From the NCBI GenBank assembly GCA_031546985.1, contig JAVBJN010000040.1, forward strand, positions 1 to 64,000: 64,000 bases of DNA, read 5' to 3'. The notes under the pieces were generated by a model that was given only the letters and a program-made list of their open reading frames with translations, was not told where the DNA came from and did no database searches. The position numbers were made by a program, and so were the translations under genes. This stretch comes from JAVBJN01 sp031546985. GTDB lineage: Bacteria > Bacteroidota > Bacteroidia > Chitinophagales > Chitinophagaceae. Each line of letters starts with the position of its first letter. Within the stretch, counting starts at the first letter, position 1. Below are positions 1-6,300 of the stretch, piece by piece.

Positions 1-1
1 G

Positions 2-163
2 AATGCAGCTAAGTTCAACACCTCTTATGAGCGGGAGCTGCACCGGGTTGTTTTTCACGGTTGCCTGCATTTATGCGGGTTTAAGGATAAAAAGAAAGAA
101 GATGCGGCCTTAATGCGACAAAAAGAAGATGAATGCCTGAAAGGATACTTCGATACGGAATAA
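2..163 (+). CDS. ybeY: Endoribonuclease YbeY, C-terminal fragment
   Basis: This is the last 53 codons of a gene that begins before the window; the frame is open from base 2 to the TAA at 161-163. The fragment contains HGCLHLCGFKD followed by a lysine-rich stretch and a methionine-arginine-glutamine-lysine-glutamate run. That matches the metal-binding C-terminal block of YbeY/UPF0054, the single-strand endoribonuclease used in 16S rRNA 3' maturation and ribosome quality control. The first two zinc-ligand histidines are visible; the third position carries Lys-Asp, as I recall for Bacteroidota members. ybeY next to mnmG is a familiar Bacteroidota arrangement, here with two barrel genes in between. 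The call rests on the motif, because only about a third of the protein is present. Confidence 0.8.
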   Translation, partial: NAAKFNTSYERELHRVVFHGCLHLCGFKDKKKEDAALMRQKEDECLKGYFDTE

Positions 164-165
164 AA

Positions 166-199
166 TAAAATACCCCCGGTTTTACCGGGGGTATTTTAT
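166..199. terminator. Bidirectional intrinsic terminator
   Basis: A perfect 14-bp inverted repeat (167-180 with 184-197) has a C5/G5 core and flanking A4/T4 tracts. It lies between the converging ybeY and the minus-strand barrel gene and can stop transcription from both sides. Confidence 0.9.
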
Positions 200-247
200 T
201 AGTATAATCTGGCAGTGCGGTTAACCAATGTACTGGCCCCCTGGCTA

Positions 248-928
248 TTACATTTCTTCTTCTCCTGTGGTTTTCTTTTTATGACCAAAGAGTCCGTATA
301 AGCCTGAAGCAAAGCCCAGGAAGGTTTGTTTGCTCTGTACACCACGATTCATGTACACTTCCAGGTTTATAGCGGTGTTTGGTCCTGTTGTGAATTGTAT
401 ACCGGCCTTTAACTTAAAATTGGAATAGTCTGGCGTAGCGTAAAATTTGCGATCGGTACTTATTTCTGAATTATTCTCACTCACCACCCTTATTCTACGA
501 TGCTCCAGGTTTATACTGGAGTACCACCCTGCCCCTACATAGAAATCGAACCACTCGTTAATATCAAAAGGGTAATAGTTGATGCTTACCGGTACTTCGT
601 AGATCCTGAACATTTTATTGTGAATGGTAGTGGTATGGCTGGCCTCATTCTCGTATTGGCGCTCATAACCCTCTGTATAGAGACTTCTTTTAAGGCCCGC
701 TTCTACTTGTATGCGATTAAAGAACCCCTGGCGTAAACTCAACTCTATAAATGCGTTGGTGTTTTCCATCACAGTAGATGATGGCTGGTATGCATTCATA
801 GTAGGCAATGCAAGCGTACCTAAAGGCTGTTGGTAATTTACCCTAAGCCCATACTGAAAAGAATTGTCGCGGGCGTGGGCAGTAATAGCGGTAATGGATA
901 ATAAGCTGATTGTAAAGAAATGGCGCAT
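248..928 (-). CDS. Small outer-membrane beta-barrel protein
   Basis: The product is a predicted 226-residue protein of unknown specific role. I chose the ATG at 928 rather than the longer frame to 994 because MRHFFTISLLSITAITAHA is a good Sec signal peptide, while the 22 upstream residues are charged and unlike one. The mature part alternates hydrophobic and polar residues, is rich in Tyr, Phe and Gly, and has asparagine-rich turns, as in 8-stranded OmpW/PorT-like barrels. It ends in a charged tail (KKKTTGEEEM) rather than an aromatic residue, which is atypical for Bam-inserted barrels. The gene converges on ybeY through a shared terminator. One parS site lies between 987 and 1002, upstream of the start. 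Family membership is inferred from composition. Confidence 0.6.
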   Translation of the reverse strand: MRHFFTISLLSITAITAHARDNSFQYGLRVNYQQPLGTLALPTMNAYQPSSTVMENTNAFIELSLRQGFFNRIQVEAGLKRSLYTEGYERQYENEASHTTTIHNKMFRIYEVPVSINYYPFDINEWFDFYVGAGWYSSINLEHRRIRVVSENNSEISTDRKFYATPDYSNFKLKAGIQFTTGPNTAINLEVYMNRGVQSKQTFLGFASGLYGLFGHKKKTTGEEEM

Positions 929-986
929 AGTGTTATTTGCCGCAAAGGTACCATCTAAACCAGCAGCATCATAGCGCGGTATCAAT

Positions 987-1002
987 TGTTTCACGTGGAA
1001 CC
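987..1002. other. parS-like ParB-binding site 1
   Basis: The 16-mer TGTTTCACGTGGAACC matches the widely conserved parS palindrome (TGTTNCACGTGAAACA read in either direction) at 15 of 16 positions; only the last base differs. It lies between the two barrel genes, 25 bp from site 2. It is assigned as a chromosome-partitioning site by sequence alone. Confidence 0.8.
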
Positions 1003-1026
1003 TTATATGATTGGATAGAAACGCAA

Positions 1027-1042
1027 TGTTCCACGTGAAACA
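1027..1042. other. parS ParB-binding site 2
   Basis: TGTTCCACGTGAAACA is an exact match to the parS consensus known from Bacillus and most chromosome-encoded ParABS systems. It overlaps no coding sequence and lies just downstream of the 1064-1723 gene. Confidence 0.88.
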
Positions 1043-1063
1043 CTAAGTTGGTATTGACTATAA

Positions 1064-1723
1064 TTAGAACTGAATACCAAACCCTGCTGTTATACCGGGG
1101 TTAATCCTGGTATCATTAAGGGATGCACCATTGGTATTAACCTTTCTGTAGCTCATATTAAGGTACCCTTCTGCGTTAAAATACCAGTTGTGGCATAAGG
1201 GCATATTAAAACCTTGCTGTATGCGCGCTGTAAATGGAATCGTATAACTGGTGCGACTGGTTACACTGGCTGGTCCTGTTTCTCCGGCTATTTCATAATT
1301 GGTTTTGGTTTGTACTACTGTAAACAGGTATCCTAGTCCTATGTATGGTTGTATTTTGGCCATTACCGGGCACGATTTCATGCAGGAAGGTAATGCTATA
1401 GATGGGTAATAGTTAACCAATACGGGAACCTGATAGTAGTTGGTGCTTTGCTCTGCCGATGTTTGCAGGTTGGTCGGGCTATTGTTGTATTTGCTTCTTG
1501 AATGGAACAAACCAGACTCCAGCTGCCATTTGGAATTGATGTTGTAGCGCACAAACATATTGCATTGGGCGGCCCAGGCCGACGAAAAATTAGGATCGGC
1601 GGCAATGGCATCGTTGTTTCCTGATAGGTAGCTGGCACCTCCTCTCCAACCCAGGCTCACAGATTGCTGGGCAGAAGTGTATAGGGCTGGAAAAAGCAGC
1701 AGGAGTAAAAGAATCTTTTTCAT
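1064..1723 (-). CDS. Porin-family outer-membrane beta-barrel protein
   Basis: The product is a predicted 219-residue outer-membrane protein. A signal peptide (MKKILLLLLLFPALYTSAQQ) precedes a mature region of alternating strands with aromatic girdles, a GWRGGASYLSG start and repeated Tyr-Asn-Ile turns. This resembles the OMP beta-barrel/PorT-like family (8-10 strands) common in Bacteroidota. The pattern VNYYPSIALP is close to VSINYYPFDI in the neighbouring 248-928 protein, so the two may be distant paralogs. The protein ends GITAGFGIQF with a terminal Phe, as expected for Bam recognition. The gene is flanked on both sides by parS sites. No specific substrate can be read from the sequence. Confidence 0.65.
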   Translation of the reverse strand: MKKILLLLLLFPALYTSAQQSVSLGWRGGASYLSGNNDAIAADPNFSSAWAAQCNMFVRYNINSKWQLESGLFHSRSKYNNSPTNLQTSAEQSTNYYQVPVLVNYYPSIALPSCMKSCPVMAKIQPYIGLGYLFTVVQTKTNYEIAGETGPASVTSRTSYTIPFTARIQQGFNMPLCHNWYFNAEGYLNMSYRKVNTNGASLNDTRINPGITAGFGIQF

Positions 1724-1763
1724 GATTAAAGTATTTCAATTGATTAATTGGTATTAGCAAGGT

Positions 1764-1779
1764 TGTTTCACACGAAACG
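1764..1779. other. Degenerate parS-like palindrome
   Basis: TGTTTCACACGAAACG matches parS at 13 of 16 positions, but the central CACGTG core is altered to CACACG. It may be a decayed or weak site. Confidence 0.35.
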
Positions 1780-2111
1780 AACCTAAATATACCGAAAAAT
1801 GGCCTTTTGAATGATAGATTGTGTTTATATAATGGTATTTGCTTGTTATAGCCTTATTTAGACCATGTAAGTCGTTTTGATATACTGTGTTGTCTTATGT
1901 GTGGATCGTTGAAATTTGGAACATATAGCAAGTGTGTTACTTTTGGTATGATAACTTATTGAAAATGATCTAGTAATATATATTGTATTGTGTTTTTATT
2001 GTATTTGTTGCTTTATAAACGGTGAAACTTAATATTTTGAACAACTGGCCTTAAACCGGAGTTGCTTTTTTGTTTCAGTACTTCTTACCAGCACTTGTCG
2101 GTTTCTACAAT

Positions 2112-2127
2112 TGTTTCACGTGGAACA
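2112..2127. other. parS ParB-binding site 3
   Basis: TGTTTCACGTGGAACA is the exact reverse complement of site 2 and a full match to the parS consensus. It lies 140 bp before mnmG. Confidence 0.88.
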
Positions 2128-2148
2128 ATTTTTCTTTCACTCATTTTT

Positions 2149-2164
2149 TGTTTCACGTGAAACG
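2149..2164. other. parS-like ParB-binding site 4
   Basis: TGTTTCACGTGAAACG matches parS at 15 of 16 positions, with a mismatch at the last base. It lies 22 bp after site 3, so the strong sites form two close pairs about 1.1 kb apart. Confidence 0.82.
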
Positions 2165-2251
2165 TTTGCCTTTTATCTTCTGCTGAAACAAACACTCCCC
2201 TATTGCCCATCGATTATGTAAATGGATGGCTTACCCTAAGCTAAAGTGCTT

Positions 2252-2259
2252 TAACTTTG
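2252..2259 (+). promoter_or_regulatory. mnmG promoter -7 element
   Basis: TAACTTTG is an exact match to the Bacteroidota -7 consensus TAnnTTTG. It lies only 7 bp before the mnmG ATG, so the transcript would have almost no leader. No convincing -33 TTG is seen at the standard spacing. Confidence 0.5.
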
Positions 2260-2266
2260 CAGCCTT

Positions 2267-4129
2267 ATGTTACCAGAGTACGATATAATAGTAGTGGGCG
2301 CGGGTCATGCGGGCTGTGAAGCTGCCGCTGCCGCTGCCAATATGGGGTCTAAGGTGTTGCTTGTTACCATGAACATGCAGACTATTGCCCAAATGAGTTG
2401 CAACCCAGCTATGGGAGGCATTGCCAAAGGACAAATTGTGCGCGAGATTGATGCCATGGGCGGATATTCGGGCATTGTGAGCGATAAAAGTATGATCCAG
2501 TTCCGTATGCTTAATAAAAGCAAGGGCCCTGCTATGTGGAGCCCGCGTTCGCAAAACGATCGTATGCTTTTTGCGCAAACCTGGAGAGAAATGCTGGAAC
2601 AAACCCCTAACCTCGATTTCTGGCAGGATATGGTTAAGGGCCTGCTCATAGAAAACGGTAAGATTGCTGGTGTAGTAACCGGCATGGGACTGGAAGTAAG
2701 GGCCAAAGCAGTAGTGTTAACTAATGGTACGTTCCTGAATGGTGTGATTCACGTAGGTGAAAAACAATTTGGTGGTGGCCGTATGGGCGAAAGCCGTGCT
2801 ACAGGTATTACCGAACAACTGGTAGGCCTGGGCTTTGAAAGCGACCGCCTTAAAACCGGTACTCCTCCCCGTATCGATGGCCGCAGCCTCGATTATACCA
2901 AGATGGAAGTGCAGGAAGGTGATGAAGAAGTGGTTGGGTTCTCTTATATGGATATTGAAAAGCCTAAGAAGCAACGCAACTGCTGGATTACCTATACCAG
3001 CCCCGAAGTACACGATATTTTAAAGACCGGTTTCGATAAATCGCCCATGTACCAGGGCCGCATACAGGGTTCTGGTCCTCGTTATTGCCCCAGTATTGAA
3101 GATAAGATTAACCGCTTTGCGGAGAAAGACCGCCACCAGCTCTTTGTAGAGCCCGAAGGTTGGAATACGGTAGAGATCTATGTAAATGGTTTTAGTACCT
3201 CCCTGCCCGAAGAGGTGCAGATGAGAGCGCTTAAAATGGTACCGGGATTCGAAAATTGTAAGATGTTCCGCCCGGGATATGCCATTGAATACGATTATTT
3301 TCCACCAACCCAGCTTCAGTTTACCCTGGAGACCAAATTGATGGAGAACCTGTATTTCGCAGGGCAGATTAATGGTACCACTGGCTACGAAGAAGCGGCC
3401 TGCCAGGGCTTAATGGCGGGCATTAACGCCCACCTGAAGGTACACGGCGAGAAACAACTGATCCTCAAAAGAAGCGACGCTTACATAGGTGTATTGATCG
3501 ATGATCTGATTAATAAAGGTACCGATGAGCCTTACCGGATGTTTACCAGCCGTGCAGAGTTCCGTACGTTGCTGCGCCAGGATAACGCTGATCTGCGCCT
3601 GACCGAAATGTCTTACAACCTGGGCCTGGCCAAAGCCGATCGCCTGGAGAAAGTACGTGAAAAGGAACAAGCAGTAACCACTATTAAGCAAATTTTGGCC
3701 GATTTACCGGTAGAACCTGCTGAGGCCGATCCCTACCTGGTAGAAAGAGGTAGCTCTCCCCTGCCCCAGCGGTTGAGAGCACACCAGATCCTGTTGCGTC
3801 CAATGGTCGATCTGGCCAGCTTCCGTACTGCAGTACCTAAATTGGATGAGGCATTACAACCCTTTACCACAGACCAGTTGGAACAATCGGAAATACAATT
3901 GAAATACGACGTATACATTGAGAAGGAAAAAGAACTGGTAAAGAAGATGAGTGCGCTGGAAGACCTGATGATTCCTGCCAGTTTTAACTTCGAGAAACTC
4001 AGTTCACTGTCTATAGAAGCACGTCAAAAGCTTACCAAAATCCGTCCGGCAACCCTGGGCCAGGCATCACGTATCAGCGGTGTTAATCCCAGCGATATCC
4101 AGGTGCTGATGGTGTATATGGGGCGTTAA
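2267..4129 (+). CDS. mnmG: tRNA U34 carboxymethylaminomethyl synthase, FAD subunit MnmG
   Basis: MnmG (GidA), with MnmE, installs the carboxymethylaminomethyl group on the C5 of wobble uridine-34 in certain tRNAs, using FAD and methylene-tetrahydrofolate; it is cytosolic. The 620 residues are the usual length. An N-terminal Rossmann FAD motif, VVGAGHAGCEAA, starts near residue 9. The family block GSGPRYCPSIEDK lies near residue 270 and TGYEEAACQGLMAG near residue 370. The C-terminal helical MnmE/tRNA-binding region ends with ATLGQASRISGVNPSDIQVL. The frame starts at the ATG directly after a -7 element. A strong terminator follows, so the gene is probably monocistronic. mnmG lies next to the replication origin and par sites in many bacteria, which fits the parS sites upstream. 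Confidence 0.97.
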   Translation: MLPEYDIIVVGAGHAGCEAAAAAANMGSKVLLVTMNMQTIAQMSCNPAMGGIAKGQIVREIDAMGGYSGIVSDKSMIQFRMLNKSKGPAMWSPRSQNDRMLFAQTWREMLEQTPNLDFWQDMVKGLLIENGKIAGVVTGMGLEVRAKAVVLTNGTFLNGVIHVGEKQFGGGRMGESRATGITEQLVGLGFESDRLKTGTPPRIDGRSLDYTKMEVQEGDEEVVGFSYMDIEKPKKQRNCWITYTSPEVHDILKTGFDKSPMYQGRIQGSGPRYCPSIEDKINRFAEKDRHQLFVEPEGWNTVEIYVNGFSTSLPEEVQMRALKMVPGFENCKMFRPGYAIEYDYFPPTQLQFTLETKLMENLYFAGQINGTTGYEEAACQGLMAGINAHLKVHGEKQLILKRSDAYIGVLIDDLINKGTDEPYRMFTSRAEFRTLLRQDNADLRLTEMSYNLGLAKADRLEKVREKEQAVTTIKQILADLPVEPAEADPYLVERGSSPLPQRLRAHQILLRPMVDLASFRTAVPKLDEALQPFTTDQLEQSEIQLKYDVYIEKEKELVKKMSALEDLMIPASFNFEKLSSLSIEARQKLTKIRPATLGQASRISGVNPSDIQVLMVYMGR

Positions 4130-4149
4130 TAAAGTACTTAATCCATAAG

Positions 4150-4183
4150 CGAAAGCGGACCGTAATTACGGTCCGCTTTTTTG
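4150..4183 (+). terminator. Intrinsic terminator of mnmG
   Basis: A perfect 14-bp inverted repeat with a GCGGACCG core (4152-4165 with 4166-4179) is followed by a run of T. Confidence 0.92.
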
Positions 4184-4285
4184 TTATATATCCAGATATA
4201 CCCAGTGAACAATTAGTAAAATTGATGGAGAAAATGTATTTTGAACATCTGTTAGATCGAAAAACGTTACAAATTAAAACCCAGT

Positions 4286-5021
4286 ATGGCCGCTAAGTGG
4301 ATTGTTAAAGCTGTAGTTCAGAACCATTTCTTTTTTTCCTTTCCGGAATAACGTGAACTACCTGTTTCAGAAATATGTGACCAAAGGTGTAAACCTTACA
4401 GATGAATATTTTGATGACCGGCTGGGGCATGCTGCGGTACATTTCAGCAATTTTGTAAAGCATAAACAAAGAATACCGGAGCAAACACTCGAAATAGGAA
4501 CCGGTTGGTACCCCGTTATCCCCATCAGCTTTTTCTTGTGTGGTGTAGACCGGGTTTATTCTGTAGACATTTCCTTTCTAACCAGTGTGGCCCGTATTAA
4601 AACAACTTTGGAAAAGTTTTTTGAGCAGCGTAAATCGGGTAAGTTAGACACTGTTCTGCCCAATATACTGCCACAAAGATGGGCTGCTATAGAAACGCTT
4701 TACGGGCATATAGACCAGATGAACCTGCCAGACGTGTTGCTGGCCTTGCGCCTGCATTATGTGATACAGGATGCCCGCCATCTCGATTTTGCAAGCGACT
4801 CTATAGACCTGGTAAATTCCAACAATACTTTTGAGCATATCGATGCGGCTATTTTACCAGGGATACTCAAAGAGTTTAAAAGGATCGTAAAAAAGGACGG
4901 CATAATGTCGCACGCCATTGATATGTCAGATCATTTTGCGCACTTTGACCGTAATATCTCTATCTACAAAGCCCGTATGGCTTGTAGCTGGTGGCGGATT
5001 TCATGTGCAATCACAAACTGA
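4286..5021 (+). pseudogene. Class I SAM methyltransferase, frameshifted and truncated
   Basis: This is a broken SAM-dependent methyltransferase gene. The ATG at 4286 opens a frame reading MAAKWIVKAVVQ, which is then lost. Homologous-looking sequence resumes one base later in the other frame (TISFFPFRNNVNYLFQKYVTKG), consistent with loss of two bases near 4322. The main frame shows the SAM motif LEIGTGWYP, the post-motif DIS in VYSVDIS, the acidic VIQDARHLDFASDSIDL and the HAIDMSDHFAHFD block. After FDRNISIY the sequence changes abruptly to the complement of the next gene's 3' end, so the natural C-terminus (I estimate about 60-80 residues) is missing. An intact reading could only start at the GTG at 4353 and would still be truncated. 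The family assignment is good; its substrate is unknown. Confidence 0.72.
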
Positions 5022-5524
5022 AAGGTATCGCCCAGCCGTATGGTAATAAACCTGGCAATGGAAATGGGCACTTTAAGCCGCATGAGGTTTACCGCTTCTG
5101 CATCCTGTAATAAGTGGTACATTTCTTTTTGCTGACCTATAAAATCATGCAGTACTTGTTGCGCATCGAGGTTGAGCAGAGGTCTATGATCTTTGGGCGA
5201 TTGCATTTTGTTTACCACTTCACCGGTTTTGCCCAATTGCATAGTCTTGGTAAAATAAGCGCCCAACCAGCCCGATGTAAATTGTTCCTGTGGTTTTATT
5301 CCTTTTAATGTTCCGTTGTGGATAGCTTTTCTAATTTCAGGAAGGTAATACCTGCCATAACTGTTGAGGTGCTCCAATACCTGTGCCGTACTCCATTTGC
5401 CTGCTGCCAGTGGTTGCAATAACGCAGCGTTATCCACATTTTGTAGGGATCCTGCCCAGTTTTGGAGCAATAAAACGTTGTTTTGCAATCTTTTTAATAG
5501 ATTTTCGCTTCTTTCGGTACCCAT
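4964..5524 (-). CDS. DinB-like four-helix-bundle protein
   Basis: The product is a 186-residue protein of the DinB/YfiT-like helical-bundle superfamily, whose members are often metal- or thiol-dependent enzymes of unknown substrate. The N-terminal helix is followed by GKWSTAQVLEHLNSYGRYY, where His is the usual first metal ligand. A second conserved block near the C-terminus reads GDTFQFVIAHEIRHQLQAIRAL, giving the other two histidines (AHEIRH). The three-His pattern suggests a competent metal site. The gene overlaps the decayed methyltransferase tail by about 58 bp, tail to tail. Start at the ATG at 5524; a -7-like TAATTTTA lies just upstream on the minus strand. Confidence 0.75.
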   Translation of the reverse strand: MGTERSENLLKRLQNNVLLLQNWAGSLQNVDNAALLQPLAAGKWSTAQVLEHLNSYGRYYLPEIRKAIHNGTLKGIKPQEQFTSGWLGAYFTKTMQLGKTGEVVNKMQSPKDHRPLLNLDAQQVLHDFIGQQKEMYHLLQDAEAVNLMRLKVPISIARFITIRLGDTFQFVIAHEIRHQLQAIRAL

Positions 5525-5562
5525 AATCTTCTTTTGCGTAAAATTACCGCATAGCTTTCCCT

Positions 5563-5588
5563 AAAATCTTGATCTGCACCAAGATTTT
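5563..5588 (-). terminator. Possible weak terminator after Crp/Fnr gene
   Basis: A 9-bp inverted repeat (AAAATCTTG with CAAGATTTT) lies between the Crp/Fnr stop and the DinB start. It has no clear T tract beyond the stem. Confidence 0.35.
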
Positions 5589-5626
5589 CCTTTTCTCTTC
5601 CAAATAATGTTAAACAAATGAATATT

Positions 5627-6217
5627 CTATACTATTGTATTGCTCAGCAACTTGCTGAAAGTGCTGGCATCCATACCGAGGTAAGAGGCCAGGTATTTAT
5701 GCGGTATAAGATTAAGTACATGTGGGCTGCGTTGTAACAGGCTACGGAATTTTTCCTCTGCACTGTAGCAAAGTATTTCCTGCTGCCGTTGTAAAGTACC
5801 GGCCAGTTGCGCGCTCAGGGCAATGCGCAACCACCGCTCGAGTATCGGGTATTGCAGCAACAGGCGGTTAAAATCTTCAAAAGAGAGCCGCAGCATTTTG
5901 CTGGCGGTAAGTGTTTCTAAAAAGAAGCGCGAGGGTTGCTGTAGTAAAAAACTATCGGCCACACCCGAGAAGGATGGCGGGTAAGTAAAGACCAGCGTAG
6001 CTTCTTTTTGCATGGCCGGATCGAAGCAAAAAGCGCGTTGTATGCCCTCGGTTACAAAATAGAGATACGGTTCTGTTTGGCCCTCGCGGGTGAGCATGGT
6101 TTTGCGCTTATACGCTACCGGATGCCAGGGCTGCACAAAATCGGCCAGCACTGCCTCTGGCAATGGAAAAACCTGTTGTATAAAAGCAGACAATTGCTGG
6201 ATGGGTGTGGGTAGCAT
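5627..6217 (-). CDS. Crp/Fnr-family transcriptional regulator
   Basis: The product is a 196-residue regulator with an N-terminal cyclic-nucleotide-binding-like beta-roll (about residues 20-130, including YFVTEGIQRAF) and a C-terminal winged helix. The recognition region is IPHKYLASYLGMDASTFSKLL near residues 170-192. It lacks the N-terminal cysteine cluster of FNR and the full cAMP-pocket signature of CRP, so the ligand is unknown. Many small Bacteroidota proteins of this shape are annotated only at family level. It lies 83 bp downstream of feoB on the same strand with no terminator between, so read-through co-expression is possible. Whether it controls feoB cannot be told from the sequence. 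Confidence 0.85.
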   Translation of the reverse strand: MLPTPIQQLSAFIQQVFPLPEAVLADFVQPWHPVAYKRKTMLTREGQTEPYLYFVTEGIQRAFCFDPAMQKEATLVFTYPPSFSGVADSFLLQQPSRFFLETLTASKMLRLSFEDFNRLLLQYPILERWLRIALSAQLAGTLQRQQEILCYSAEEKFRSLLQRSPHVLNLIPHKYLASYLGMDASTFSKLLSNTIV

Positions 6218-6300
6218 CGTTACTAAGATTGGAGTGGCTTGGTACGGTACAATAGTAAAGATTAAACCAGATATTTATTGTACTAGGTTAAGCCTCTCCC

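Larger units (their letters stand above)
1724..2266. other. AT-rich intergenic region with parS sites
   Basis: This stretch of about 540 bp between divergent genes has no plausible ORF. Bases 1780-2060 are strongly AT-rich. It holds one degenerate parS-like copy (1764-1779), two strong parS sites near 2112-2164, and the mnmG promoter at its right end. A weak imperfect hairpin followed by six T (about 2040-2075) could end a short transcript. I found no cluster of DnaA boxes: the best 9-mer (TGTGGATCG near 1900) matches the reverse box at only 7 of 9 positions. Confidence 0.6.

Noticed and set aside
1880..1920. DnaA box near TGTGGATCG
   Set aside because: Only 7 of 9 positions match and it is isolated; it cannot support an oriC call.
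2040..2075. Hairpin with T6 as a terminator of an unseen RNA
   Set aside because: The stem needs a 2-base bulge and no promoter or transcript candidate precedes it.
4353..5021. Intact methyltransferase from GTG
   Set aside because: Family-like N-terminal sequence continues upstream in two frames, and the C-terminus is replaced by antisense of the next gene.
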